A DNA stretch of 64,000 nucleotides, taken from positions 1,028,294 to 1,092,293 of the forward strand of contig JAIXUH010000002.1 in assembly GCA_027484145.1 (NCBI GenBank), given 5' to 3'. This stretch comes from Rhodobacter sp. GTDB taxonomy: Bacteria; Pseudomonadota; Alphaproteobacteria; Rhodobacterales; Rhodobacteraceae. The notes under the pieces were generated by a model. That model was not told where the DNA came from and did no database searches. It worked only from the letters and a program-made list of their open reading frames with translations. The position numbers and the translations under genes were made by a program. Positions 27,591 to 36,202 of the stretch are shown here, in pieces (positions within the stretch are counted from its first letter, which is position 1; the number at the start of each line of letters is the position of its first letter).

Positions 27591-28460
27591 TTATTTGCCG
27601 GCCACGCTGACAGGCATCTCGGTCATCTTGCGGGCATAGGCCAGCACCATCTGCGCCAGACGCGCCTCGCCCGGACAGGACGGGATCGAGGCGATGGCCC
27701 CGCCAAGAATGTCCTTCATGTAGCGCACCGCGCCCTCGACACCCATGCTTTGCACCGCCGAGGGGCGTTGATGCGCCGCATCCTGCCCGCTGGGCTTGCC
27801 CGTCGTCTCGGATGTTTCCAGCGCATCCTTCAGGTCATCGGCCACCTGAAACGCCTCACCGATCCGCGCGCCAAGATCTTCCCACGGTTCGGGGTCATGC
27901 CCCGCCGCGATGGCCCCCATCTGGGTGGCCGCAATGAACAAGGCCCCGGTCTTGGCCTGATGATAGGCCGACAGGTTCACCTGCGGCTCGGCCTCCCACG
28001 CTTGGCCCGCACAGATGCCAAAGGGTGACCCCGTGCGCCGCGCCAGCGTTGACACAAGCCGCAAGGCCCGGTCGGGCGCAGCCCCACCGGCCCGCGCCAG
28101 CACATCAAAGGCCAGCACGATCAGGCTGTCGCCCGCCAGCACCGCCAAAGGCTCGCCAAAGGCGCGGTGCAGCGTCGGCTTGCCCCGGCGCAGATCGGCG
28201 TCATCAAAGGCGGGCAGATCGTCATGCACCAGACTGGCGCAATGGATCAGTTCCAGCGCCGCCGCCGCCGAATCGGCGATCTCGGGGCGGTCATCACCAC
28301 AGGCCTGCGCCACCGACAACAGAATCGTCGGACGGATTCGCGCACCCCCCGGAAACACGGCATAGGGCAGCGCCGCCCCCAGTTGCGGCGGCACCAAAGG
28401 CCCCTGCGCCCCGGAAATGGCCTGATGAAGCGCCGTGTCGATGCGTCGGTCCAATGACAT
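27591..28460 (-). CDS. crtE: geranylgeranyl diphosphate synthase
   Basis: CrtE makes C20 GGPP for both carotenoids and the bacteriochlorophyll tail. The 289-residue prenyltransferase has the first Asp-rich motif DDLPAFDD (residues 80-87) and the second, DDLKD, near residue 210. AAGGA precedes the ATG. It is divergent from crtD, with two PpsR boxes between. Confidence 0.96.
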   Translation of the reverse strand: MSLDRRIDTALHQAISGAQGPLVPPQLGAALPYAVFPGGARIRPTILLSVAQACGDDRPEIADSAAAALELIHCASLVHDDLPAFDDADLRRGKPTLHRAFGEPLAVLAGDSLIVLAFDVLARAGGAAPDRALRLVSTLARRTGSPFGICAGQAWEAEPQVNLSAYHQAKTGALFIAATQMGAIAAGHDPEPWEDLGARIGEAFQVADDLKDALETSETTGKPSGQDAAHQRPSAVQSMGVEGAVRYMKDILGGAIASIPSCPGEARLAQMVLAYARKMTEMPVSVAGK

Positions 28461-28516
28461 TCCGCAGTCCTTTCCTCAGTCCTGTGCCGATTCAGTTTGG
28501 CACTCGCGCCGCAATG

Positions 28517-28558
28517 TGTAAATTGAAACTTACAGTTTGGTGTAATTTCTGCATTACA
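28517..28558. promoter_or_regulatory. two PpsR boxes in the crtE-crtD divergent promoter
   Basis: TGTAAATTGAAACTTACA (28517-28534) and TGTAATTTCTGCATTACA (28541-28558) both fit TGT-N12-ACA and are 6 bp apart, in an AT-rich pocket between the divergent genes. One protein complex could repress both directions. Confidence 0.88.
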
Positions 28559-28573
28559 CATAAAGGACACAGC

Positions 28574-30142
28574 ATGGGGCCCGCAGGGGGCAAAGCCGAA
28601 AAGGCGGTGGTGATCGGGGCCGGCATGGGGGGCCTTGCCGCCGCCATCCGCCTGTCTGCGCTTGGGTTTGATGTCACCGTCATCGACATGGCCGAAGGTC
28701 CGGGCGGCAAGGCCCGCGCCCTGCCCTCGGCTGCAGGCCCGGTGGATACCGGCCCCACCGTCCTGACCATGCGCGCGGTGCTGGATGAGCTGTTCATCCT
28801 CTGCGGCACCCGCACCGACGATTGCCTTGACCTTGTGCCCCTGCCGGAACTGGCGCGGCACTGGTGGCCCGATGGCAGCCAGCTTGACCTGTTCACCAAC
28901 GTCGACGCCAACATGGCCGCCATCACCGCTTTTGCCGGTGCGCGTGAAGCGGATGCCTTCCGCCGCTTTGACCGTCTGGCCAGCGCGCTCTTCGCCGCAT
29001 TTGACGCACCCGTCATGCAAGCCGCCAAACCACGCCTTAGCACCATCGCTGCCACGGCCCTGCGCCAGCCGCGCCTCTGGCCCGCCCTTGTGCCCGGCCT
29101 GTCACTGACCGGTCTGTTGCGGCAGTTCTTCCGCGACCCGCGCCTTGTGCAACTGTTCGGGCGCTACGCCACCTATGTCGGCGGTCGCCCCGACCATACC
29201 CCCGCCGTTCTGTCCCTTGTCTGGCGGGCCGAGGCGGCGGGCGTCTGGGCCGCGCGTCAAGGCATGCACGGCGTCGCCCTTGCCCTGTCCCGCGCAGCCG
29301 AATCACGCGGCGTGCGCTTTCGCTATGCCACCCGCGCGCGGCGGATCGTCCGCCAATCCGGCCGCGTCTCGGGCGTGGAAATCGAGGGCGGCGCCACCCT
29401 GCCCTGCGCCGTCTGCGTGTTCAACGGCGATCCCGCCGCCCTGCGCACCGGCCACTTGGGCCCCGCCGCACAAGATGCCCTGCCCGGCCGTGCAGCCAAA
29501 CCCAGCCTGTCGGCATGGGTCTGGGCCTTTGCGGCCCAACCAAAAGGCGCTGACCTGTGCCATCACAACGTGTTCTTCACGGCTGACCCTGCGGCCGAAT
29601 TCGGCCCCATCGCCAAGGGGTCCATGCCCACCGACCCCACGCTTTACATCTGCGCGCAGGATCGCGGTCTTGGCCCCGCAACCGCCACCGCGCACACCGA
29701 ACGCTTTGAAATCATCATGAACGGCCCCGCAGGCCACGCCCCCCCGCCCCAAGAGGAAGACCAATGTCGCACGCGGACATTCCAGCGCCTGAAAACCTTC
29801 GGCCTGACCTTTACCCCCGATCCGGACTCCGCGGCCCTGACCACGCCCGCAACACTGGCCCGGCGCTATCCGGGGTCGCAGGGGGCGATCTACGGCCAGA
29901 CGCCCGAGGGCAGCTTGGCCGCCTTTCAACGTCCGACAGCCCGGACAACCCTGCCCGGACTGTTTCTGGCGGGGGGCGGGGCGCATCCGGGGGCGGGGGT
30001 GCCCATGGCCATCCTCTCCGCGAGGCACGTGGCCGCGGCGATCACGCAAGACCGGATTTCCGCGTCGAAGTCGGCCCCGACGGCTACGCCTGGTGGTATG
30101 TCGACGGCATCTCGCACGACGGGACGCGCGCCGTCTCGGTGA
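28574..30142 (+). CDS. crtD: methoxyneurosporene/hydroxyneurosporene desaturase
   Basis: CrtD introduces the C3,4 double bond in the spheroidene pathway. The 522-residue FAD-dependent amine-oxidase-fold protein has VVIGAGMGGLAAAIRLSALG at residues 12-31 and the C-terminal FAD motif LAGGGAHPGAGVPMAILS. AAAGGA precedes ATG 28574; the open frame upstream runs through the promoter and into antisense crtE. The last 30 or so residues (after AAAITQDR) are Ser/Thr/Ala-rich, atypical, and overlap a CrtC-like reading frame. Confidence 0.93.
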   Translation: MGPAGGKAEKAVVIGAGMGGLAAAIRLSALGFDVTVIDMAEGPGGKARALPSAAGPVDTGPTVLTMRAVLDELFILCGTRTDDCLDLVPLPELARHWWPDGSQLDLFTNVDANMAAITAFAGAREADAFRRFDRLASALFAAFDAPVMQAAKPRLSTIAATALRQPRLWPALVPGLSLTGLLRQFFRDPRLVQLFGRYATYVGGRPDHTPAVLSLVWRAEAAGVWAARQGMHGVALALSRAAESRGVRFRYATRARRIVRQSGRVSGVEIEGGATLPCAVCVFNGDPAALRTGHLGPAAQDALPGRAAKPSLSAWVWAFAAQPKGADLCHHNVFFTADPAAEFGPIAKGSMPTDPTLYICAQDRGLGPATATAHTERFEIIMNGPAGHAPPPQEEDQCRTRTFQRLKTFGLTFTPDPDSAALTTPATLARRYPGSQGAIYGQTPEGSLAAFQRPTARTTLPGLFLAGGGAHPGAGVPMAILSARHVAAAITQDRISASKSAPTATPGGMSTASRTTGRAPSR

Positions 30143-30981
30143 TCGGCTTCATCGGCTCGGTCTTTTCGCCGTGGTATCGCTGGAGCGGGCGGCGCGACCC
30201 GCAAAATCACTGTTGCATCAACGTGGTGACCTCAGGCGCCAATGGCCGCTTTACCATGACAGACCGGGGCCGCAGCGCCCTGCGCCAAAGCCGTGACACG
30301 TTCGAGGTCGGCCCCAGCCGCATGCATTGGACCGGGCAGGAACTGGTGATCGACGTCAATGAATGGGGGGCACCCCCCATGGTGACGCCCGTGCGCGGCC
30401 AGATCGTGCTGACCCCGCAGGCTGTGACCGGGGCCGAGGTGATGCTCACCCCCGAAGGCACCCATCTGTGGCGGCCTTTTGCCCCCATGGCCCATATTTC
30501 GGTGCGCCTGTCACAGGGGCACAACTGGGAAGGTCACGGTTACTTTGACGCGAATTTCGGCACCCGTGCCTTGGAACAAGATTTCCAGTTCTGGACATGG
30601 GGCCGCTATCCGCTGCGCGACCGCGCCTTGTGCTTTTACGATGCCACCCGCCGCGATGGCAGCGTTCTGGCGCTTGGCGTGGAAATCGATGCATCGGGCA
30701 CCGTGCGCGAGGTGACGCCCCAGCCGCTGACCCGGTTCCGCCGCTCGCTCTGGCAAGTGCGGCGCGAAACGCGGGCCGATCCGGGCTTTGTGCCGCGCCA
30801 CAAGATGTCGCTTCTGGAAGCGCCCTTCTACAGCCGCGCCCTTGTCGAGACGCAGCTTGATGGGGAAACCACCGTTGGCATGCACGAAGCCCTTGATCTG
30901 ACGCGCTTTCGTCAGCCTGTGCTGAAACCGATGCTGGCACTGCGGGTGCCGCGCCGCGCCGGATTCCGCTTTACCGACTGA
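30139..30981 (+). CDS. crtC: carotenoid 1,2-hydratase (hydroxyneurosporene synthase)
   Basis: CrtC adds water across the C1,2 bond of neurosporene. From GTG 30139, which overlaps the crtD stop as GTGA, the product is 280 residues, close to R. capsulatus CrtC. It contains IGFIGSVFSPWYRWSGRRDPQNHCCIN and, later, WTWGRYPLRDRALCFYDATRRDG. The frame upstream also encodes DGYAWWYVDGISHDG, which looks like the N-terminal CrtC domain, but no ATG, GTG or TTG occurs in that frame between 29767 and 30139. The true start is therefore uncertain. Confidence 0.88.
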   Translation: MIGFIGSVFSPWYRWSGRRDPQNHCCINVVTSGANGRFTMTDRGRSALRQSRDTFEVGPSRMHWTGQELVIDVNEWGAPPMVTPVRGQIVLTPQAVTGAEVMLTPEGTHLWRPFAPMAHISVRLSQGHNWEGHGYFDANFGTRALEQDFQFWTWGRYPLRDRALCFYDATRRDGSVLALGVEIDASGTVREVTPQPLTRFRRSLWQVRRETRADPGFVPRHKMSLLEAPFYSRALVETQLDGETTVGMHEALDLTRFRQPVLKPMLALRVPRRAGFRFTD

Positions 30982-30986
30982 TCGGC

Positions 30987-31466
30987 TTACGACGCGGCAC
31001 TGCCCGCCGGGTTGCGCCAATAGACCGAACGATTCAGCGCGCCTGCAATCGTGACCCACAGCAGATAAGGCGCGAACAGATAGCCCGCCACCGGGTCAAC
31101 CTGCCAGAACGCCATCATCGTGCCCGCCACCGCCAGCCACAGCATGGCAATGATGACCAGCCCGGCCCCAATCCGCCGCAGGCCGAAAAAGACCGGAGTC
31201 CACAATGTGTTGAGCGCAATCTGCACCGACCACAGCGCCAGTGCCTGCCCCACCCGCGCATCTGATCCGGCAAGTATCGCCACCCGCATCGCGGCCCATG
31301 ACATGCAGATGTAAAGGATTGTCCAGGCCACCGGAAACACCCAGTCCTTCGGGGTCCACCACGGCTTGGCAAGGCTCTTGTACCAATCGCCCGGCTGGAA
31401 CATCGCCCCGGTCGCCGCTGCCGCTCCGCAAGCAGCCAGATAGGTAAAAAACAACGCAAAATCCAT
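30987..31466 (-). CDS. tspO: TspO/MBR family tryptophan-rich sensory protein
   Basis: A 159-residue outer-membrane/mitochondrial-benzodiazepine-receptor-type protein with five TM helices; WYKSLAKPWWTPKDWVFPVAWT and ALNTLWTPVFFGLRR are the family signatures. In R. sphaeroides TspO binds tetrapyrroles and represses photosynthesis gene expression in oxygen. It sits between crtC (convergent, 5-nt gap) and crtB as usual. The 220 nt upstream hold its promoter region; no other gene is seen there. Confidence 0.94.
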   Translation of the reverse strand: MDFALFFTYLAACGAAAATGAMFQPGDWYKSLAKPWWTPKDWVFPVAWTILYICMSWAAMRVAILAGSDARVGQALALWSVQIALNTLWTPVFFGLRRIGAGLVIIAMLWLAVAGTMMAFWQVDPVAGYLFAPYLLWVTIAGALNRSVYWRNPAGSAAS

Positions 31467-31686
31467 GCGACCGCCCCTTATGTGCCCTCATGTATCTAGC
31501 GCACCGGGCGCAAACCGCAACCAATCGTCGCCCCACAGCCGACCGGCCTGCACAGCACCCGCGCGATCAGGGCAGGTCCTACCCGCCATCTGGCGGGATC
31601 AAAGTATTAACGAAATCTGAAGATCGGCCGCCAAGCCCTTGAATTCATGCAGAGGAGTGCATGTCCCTGCATGGGACAAGCCCCCG

Positions 31687-32691
31687 TCACGCGGCGCCGC
31701 GCGACCGGGCTTCCAACTGGGCCAGCACCTCGAACAGCGCATCGGACCGGCCCCGCGCGTTTGCCCGGCGGGCCGCCGCGTCGACCAGAAAGGCCACCTC
31801 GGGGGCGGGCCGGGCATGCAGGGTCGCCGCGTGTGGCAGCAGGGGCGACACCCCCGCCCGCAGCCCCGACAGCATCAGCCACGCCATCTTCTGGCCCTTG
31901 CCGGTGCGGGCGCGACGGGTCACGCTGTCAAAGCCAGCCCCCGCCACCTGCCGCCCGATCCCGGCATAGATATGTCGGGCCGCAAAGATCCCCGTCCGGC
32001 ATGATAGCGGCAGCCGCGCAATGCCCGCCTCGGACCGCCGATAAAGCTTGTCCGCCTGCGTCAACAGCCGCGCCGTTACCCGCCGCACCCCCTCACTCGG
32101 CTCGGGGGTCCGCAACAGCGCCTCGGGATCGACGCCTTCCTCGCGCAGCCAGTCCAGCGGCAGAAACAACCGCCCCGCCCGCGCATCCTCGCCTACATCG
32201 CGGGCGATGTTGGTCAGTTGCATGGCAAGCCCCAGATCGCAGGCCCGCGCTAAGGCATCCGCCTCGCGGACCCGCATCAGAACGCACATCATCGCCCCAA
32301 CCGCCGCCGCCACGCGCGCGGAATAATCCATCACGCCGGAGAGGTTATCATACCGCCGCCCCACCGCATCCCACGCCAACCCCTCCAGCAAAGCCTCGGG
32401 CAAGGCGCGCGGCATCTCGAAGGCCTCGACCACCCCCGCAAAGGCGCGGTCAGCGGGCGCGTTGCGCGGGCGCCCGTCATAGATCTGCTCCAGCCGGTCC
32501 CGCAGCGACAGCACGGCGCGGGCCTTGTCGTGGCCCTCATCCACCTCGTCATCCGCAACGCGGCAAAAGGCATAAAGGGCGAGGGCCGGGTCGCGCACCC
32601 GGGCCGGCAGGCAACGCGAGGCGGCATGAAACGAAAGGCTGCCCGTGCGGATCATCGCGCGGCAGGCCTCCATATCGGCGGGCGCGATCAT
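31687..32691 (-). CDS. crtB: phytoene synthase
   Basis: CrtB joins two GGPP to phytoene. The 334-residue protein carries FCRVADDEVDEGHD (first Asp-rich motif) and LTNIARDVGEDARAGRLFLP (second). ATG 32691 overlaps the crtI stop (ATGA). Longer open frames upstream are antisense or out-of-frame crtI sequence. Confidence 0.95.
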   Translation of the reverse strand: MIAPADMEACRAMIRTGSLSFHAASRCLPARVRDPALALYAFCRVADDEVDEGHDKARAVLSLRDRLEQIYDGRPRNAPADRAFAGVVEAFEMPRALPEALLEGLAWDAVGRRYDNLSGVMDYSARVAAAVGAMMCVLMRVREADALARACDLGLAMQLTNIARDVGEDARAGRLFLPLDWLREEGVDPEALLRTPEPSEGVRRVTARLLTQADKLYRRSEAGIARLPLSCRTGIFAARHIYAGIGRQVAGAGFDSVTRRARTGKGQKMAWLMLSGLRAGVSPLLPHAATLHARPAPEVAFLVDAAARRANARGRSDALFEVLAQLEARSRGAA

Positions 32692-34259
32692 TCTGCGGCC
32701 ATCCGGAATGCAGCCGCCGCGCGGCCGGGTGCATCGGGAACCAGCTTGCCCAGAACCTCGGCCGTGCCGACCACCCCCGGCACACCTGCACCCGGATGCG
32801 TGCCCGCCCCGGCAAGGAACAGGCCCGGCAATTCCTCGGACACATTGTGCGGGCGGAACCATGCCGACTGGAAGATGCGCGGCTCGATCGAGAACCCTGC
32901 GCCAAAGGGCGAGAGATAACGGTCGCGGAAGGTCTCGGGCGTGAACACAAGGCTTTCGGTGATGCGCGATGTCAGCCCCGGCAGCAGCCGTTCCTCCAGC
33001 ACCTTCAGCATCTTCTCGCGATACCGCTCCCCCTCGGCCTGCCAATCCACGCCATTGTCATGGCCCAGATGCGGCACGGGCGACAGGGCATAGAAGGTAT
33101 CATCCCCTGCCGGCGCGCAACTTGGATCGGTGACGGATGGGCGGTGAACATAAAGGCTCATGTCATCGGCCAGTTTGCCGCGAATGAAGATATCCTTGAT
33201 GTGCTCGCGGTAGCGGGGGCCCACGACGATGGAATGGTGCCCCACATCGCGCCACATCTCGCGCGTGCCCTTGGTGCCGAAATACCAGACGAACAGCCCC
33301 ATCGACCAACGCGCCCGCTTCAGCTTGGGCGGGGTCCAGCGTTTGCGGGGCTGGTTGCGCAAAAGGCGGTCATAGGTGTGGCCCGCATCGGCGTTTGACA
33401 CCACGACGGCGGCCGGAATCTCGGCCCCCGACACCAGACGCACGCCGGATGCGCGCCCCTTTTGCACCAGAACCTCATCGACCTCGGCGCCCTGCACCAC
33501 AGTGCCGCCCTGCGCACGGATCACGCGCACCATCGCCTCGGCAATCGCCTGCACGCCACCCATGGCATAGTGCACGCCGAACGCCTTTTCGAGGTGGCTG
33601 ACAAGGATATACATCGAGGTCACGTTGAACGGATCACCGCCGATGAAAAGCGGGTGAAACGACAGGGCAAAGCGAAGGCGCGGATCAGACACCCGCCGCG
33701 CCGCATGGGCATATACGGAACGATCGGCCCGAAGCCATGCAAAGCGGGGCAGTACCTTGATCAGGTCCAAAAGCTTATGCATCGGGCGGCGGCCCAGATC
33801 CTCATAGCCGAACCAGTAGCGGGCCTCGCTGTCTTTCAGAAACTTCTCATAGCCCGCAACATCCTTGGGGCTCAGGCGCGCCACCTCGGCCCGCATGGCC
33901 GCATCATCCTGCCGTGCAGCAAAGGTGCTGCCATCGGGCCAACGGATTTCATAATAGGGCGTCATCGGAACAAGGTTGACGTCATCATCAAAGCGCCGCC
34001 CACAGGCCGCCCACAACTCACGCAGACCTTGCGGCACGGTCACGATAGTGGGGCCCAGATCGAACCTGTGGCCGCCTTGCGTGATGGAAGAGCCGCGGCC
34101 GCCGGGGCGGTCAAGACGGTCAAGAACGGTGACATTGTACCCCTTGGCCCCCAGCCGCATGGCCGAGGCAAGGCCCCCCAAACCCGCGCCGATGACGACC
34201 GCCTGGTTGGGTGTTGGCGTAAGGGGATTCACGGGGCTTTGAGGGCGAACGACTTGCAT
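32688..34259 (-). CDS. crtI: phytoene desaturase (neurosporene-forming)
   Basis: CrtI desaturates phytoene to neurosporene in three steps in Rhodobacter. The 523-residue flavoprotein has VVIGAGLGGLASAMRLGAKG (residues 21-40) and the C-terminal LFLAGAGTHPGAGVPGV. ATG 34259 is taken; it has only a weak SD and the first 15 residues are Pro-rich. Divergent from crtA, with PpsR boxes between the two genes. Confidence 0.95.
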   Translation of the reverse strand: MQVVRPQSPVNPLTPTPNQAVVIGAGLGGLASAMRLGAKGYNVTVLDRLDRPGGRGSSITQGGHRFDLGPTIVTVPQGLRELWAACGRRFDDDVNLVPMTPYYEIRWPDGSTFAARQDDAAMRAEVARLSPKDVAGYEKFLKDSEARYWFGYEDLGRRPMHKLLDLIKVLPRFAWLRADRSVYAHAARRVSDPRLRFALSFHPLFIGGDPFNVTSMYILVSHLEKAFGVHYAMGGVQAIAEAMVRVIRAQGGTVVQGAEVDEVLVQKGRASGVRLVSGAEIPAAVVVSNADAGHTYDRLLRNQPRKRWTPPKLKRARWSMGLFVWYFGTKGTREMWRDVGHHSIVVGPRYREHIKDIFIRGKLADDMSLYVHRPSVTDPSCAPAGDDTFYALSPVPHLGHDNGVDWQAEGERYREKMLKVLEERLLPGLTSRITESLVFTPETFRDRYLSPFGAGFSIEPRIFQSAWFRPHNVSEELPGLFLAGAGTHPGAGVPGVVGTAEVLGKLVPDAPGRAAAAFRMAAE

Positions 34260-34274
34260 GGTTTGATGATAGAA

Positions 34275-34368
34275 CGTCCACTCAAGTTTACAATCTTTCT
34301 TTTCGACACTGTTAAGAATGGATTTTGCACTTTCATTGTCGGCACCCATCTGTAACACTAAACTTACA
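34275..34368. promoter_or_regulatory. PpsR boxes in the crtI-crtA divergent promoter
   Basis: TGTAACACTAAACTTACA (34351-34368) is a full TGT-N12-ACA box next to crtA. CGT-N12-ACA (34275-34292) is one base off consensus and close to crtI. They are about 60 bp apart, compatible with looping or independent control of the two promoters. Confidence 0.75.
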
Positions 34369-34390
34369 CTTCGTGCGGAGGATCGCGCCC

Positions 34391-35143
34391 ATTTCCGTCG
34401 CTACACTCAGCCTTTTTCGGTTCCGGGGGGTCCTGCCCCGGCTATGGGTCATCAGCCAGATGGCCCTTGCGCCGCTGACATTGCGGCGCGACCAGCGGTT
34501 GTTGTTCTGGAAGCTGTGCGGATCGGGCACGGGCGAGGGCTTTACGCCGCGCCCCAACTGGCAGGTCTGGGCGATTCTGGCGGTGTGGCGCGATGAACGC
34601 GCGGCGCGTGAAGGCACACTCGAAAGCCCGGTCTGGCAAAAGTGGCGCGACCATGCCGATGAGGACTGGACGATGTTCCTGTCCCCCACCGCCGGGCGCG
34701 GCAGTTGGGCCGGGGTCAACCCGTTCCTGCCCGATACCGCGCCAAACCCGGCTGATCCGCCGGGGATGATTGCCGCGCTAACCCGTGCCAGCGTGCGCCC
34801 GCACGCCGCGCTGCGATTCTGGCGCCGCGTGCCCGATATCTCGGGCATGATCGGGCGCAACCCCGATGTGCGGTTCAAGATCGGGATCGGCGAGGTGCCT
34901 TTGCTGCATCAGGTCACGTTTTCGGTCTGGCCCGATGCGGCGGCCATGGCGGCCTTTGCCCGCGCCGATGGCCCCCATGCCCGTGCCATCCGCGCCGTGC
35001 GCGAAGGCAACTGGTTTTCCGAAGAGCTTTACGCCCGGTTCCGCCTGATCGGCACGGCAGGCACCTGGGGTGGCATTGATCCGCTGGCGCCCGAACTGGC
35101 CGCCCAACGGGCCCCCGAAACCAAAACGAGGGACGTCGCATGA
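34391..35143 (+). CDS. crtA: spheroidene monooxygenase, probably ATT start
   Basis: CrtA inserts the C2 keto oxygen using O2, making spheroidenone. The product is 250 residues: LSLFRFRGVLPRLW, FWKLCGSGTGEGFTPRPNWQVWAILAVW and EGNWFSEELYARFRLIG are family features. No ATG is well placed. GGAGGA (34377-34382) lies 8 nt before ATT 34391, where the family alignment would begin. Alternatives are GTG 34373, which has no SD and adjoins a PpsR box, and ATG 34325, which precedes the promoter box. The stop overlaps bchI (ATGA). Confidence 0.85.
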   Translation: MSVATLSLFRFRGVLPRLWVISQMALAPLTLRRDQRLLFWKLCGSGTGEGFTPRPNWQVWAILAVWRDERAAREGTLESPVWQKWRDHADEDWTMFLSPTAGRGSWAGVNPFLPDTAPNPADPPGMIAALTRASVRPHAALRFWRRVPDISGMIGRNPDVRFKIGIGEVPLLHQVTFSVWPDAAAMAAFARADGPHARAIRAVREGNWFSEELYARFRLIGTAGTWGGIDPLAPELAAQRAPETKTRDVA

Positions 35144-36201
35144 CACCTGCACCCGATACATCCGCGCGTGTTCACGCCTTGCCCGAACGCAACCGTACCC
35201 GGCAACCCTATCCGTTTTCGGCCATCGTCGGGCAGGATGACATGAAGCGCGCGCTTGTCCTGACGGCGGTTGATCCCGCCATCGGTGGTGTGCTGATCTT
35301 TGGCGACCGGGGCACCGGGAAATCGACTGCCGTGCGCGCACTGGCTGCCTTGCTGCCCGAGATCGAGGCCGTGGAAAGCTGCCCGGTGAATGCGGCGCGA
35401 CCCGAGCAATGCCCCGACTGGGCGCGCCTCACCTCGACCGCGATCATCCGCAAGCCGACACCAGTGGTTGATCTGCCGCTGGGAGTCAGCGAGGACCGCG
35501 TGGTGGGTGCGCTGGACATCGAGCGTGCGATCAGCCGTGGCGAGAAGGCATTCGAGCCGGGGCTTCTGGCGCGCGCGAACCGGGGTTACCTTTACATCGA
35601 CGAGGTGAACCTGCTGGAGGATCACATCGTCGACCTGCTGCTAGATGTGGCGCAATCGGGCGAGAACGTGGTGGAACGCGACGGCCTGTCGATCCGCCAC
35701 GCCGCACGCTTTGTGCTGGTCGGATCGGGCAACCCCGAAGAGGGCGAGTTGCGCCCGCAGTTGTTGGACCGGTTCGGCCTATCGGTCGATGTCGCGTCGC
35801 CGCGTGATGTGGAAACGCGGGTCGAAGTAATCATCCGCCGCGACGCCTATGAAACCAGCTATGACACCTTTATGCCGGACTGGGTGGCGCAGGATGCGCA
35901 GTTGCGTGCCCGGATTCTGGAGGCGCGGGCAGCGCTGCCCACCCTGAAAACGCCCAATACCGTGCTGCATGACTGTGCGTCGCTGTGCATTGCCATCGGG
36001 TCAGACGGTTTGCGGGGGGAGTTGACCTTGCTGCGCGCCGCGCGGGCACTGGCCGCGTTCGAAGGGGCGGCGGCGGTCAGCCGCGCGCATCTGCGGTCCG
36101 TCGCGGGCATGGCGCTTGGGCACCGGATGCGCCGTGACCCGCTGGATGAGGCGGGCGCCGGCGCCCGAATCGCCCGCGCTGTGGATGAGGTCTTGCCCTG
36201 A
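35140..36201 (+). CDS. bchI: magnesium chelatase ATPase subunit I
   Basis: BchI is the AAA+ motor that drives Mg2+ insertion into protoporphyrin IX by BchH. The 353-residue protein has Walker A GDRGTGKS (55-62), Walker B YLYIDEVNLL and sensor regions GSGNPEEGELRPQLLDRFGL. It forms a double hexamer with BchD. It overlaps crtA (ATGA) and is followed after 1 nt by bchD. Confidence 0.97.
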   Translation: MTPAPDTSARVHALPERNRTRQPYPFSAIVGQDDMKRALVLTAVDPAIGGVLIFGDRGTGKSTAVRALAALLPEIEAVESCPVNAARPEQCPDWARLTSTAIIRKPTPVVDLPLGVSEDRVVGALDIERAISRGEKAFEPGLLARANRGYLYIDEVNLLEDHIVDLLLDVAQSGENVVERDGLSIRHAARFVLVGSGNPEEGELRPQLLDRFGLSVDVASPRDVETRVEVIIRRDAYETSYDTFMPDWVAQDAQLRARILEARAALPTLKTPNTVLHDCASLCIAIGSDGLRGELTLLRAARALAAFEGAAAVSRAHLRSVAGMALGHRMRRDPLDEAGAGARIARAVDEVLP

Positions 36202-36202
36202 C

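Noticed and set aside
28025..28573. Upstream in-frame extension of crtD
   Set aside because: It would read through both PpsR boxes and antisense crtE; ATG 28574 has an SD and matches the CrtD N-terminus.
29764..30138. ATG 29764 as the crtC start
   Set aside because: It would add about 125 residues, mostly a shadow of crtD, without SD. Only the last 25 or so look CrtC-like, so it is treated as an open question rather than as the start.
31647..33398. 583-codon plus-strand frame over crtB and crtI
   Set aside because: Antisense to two well-defined carotenoid genes and rich in Pro/Arg/Ala with no domain.
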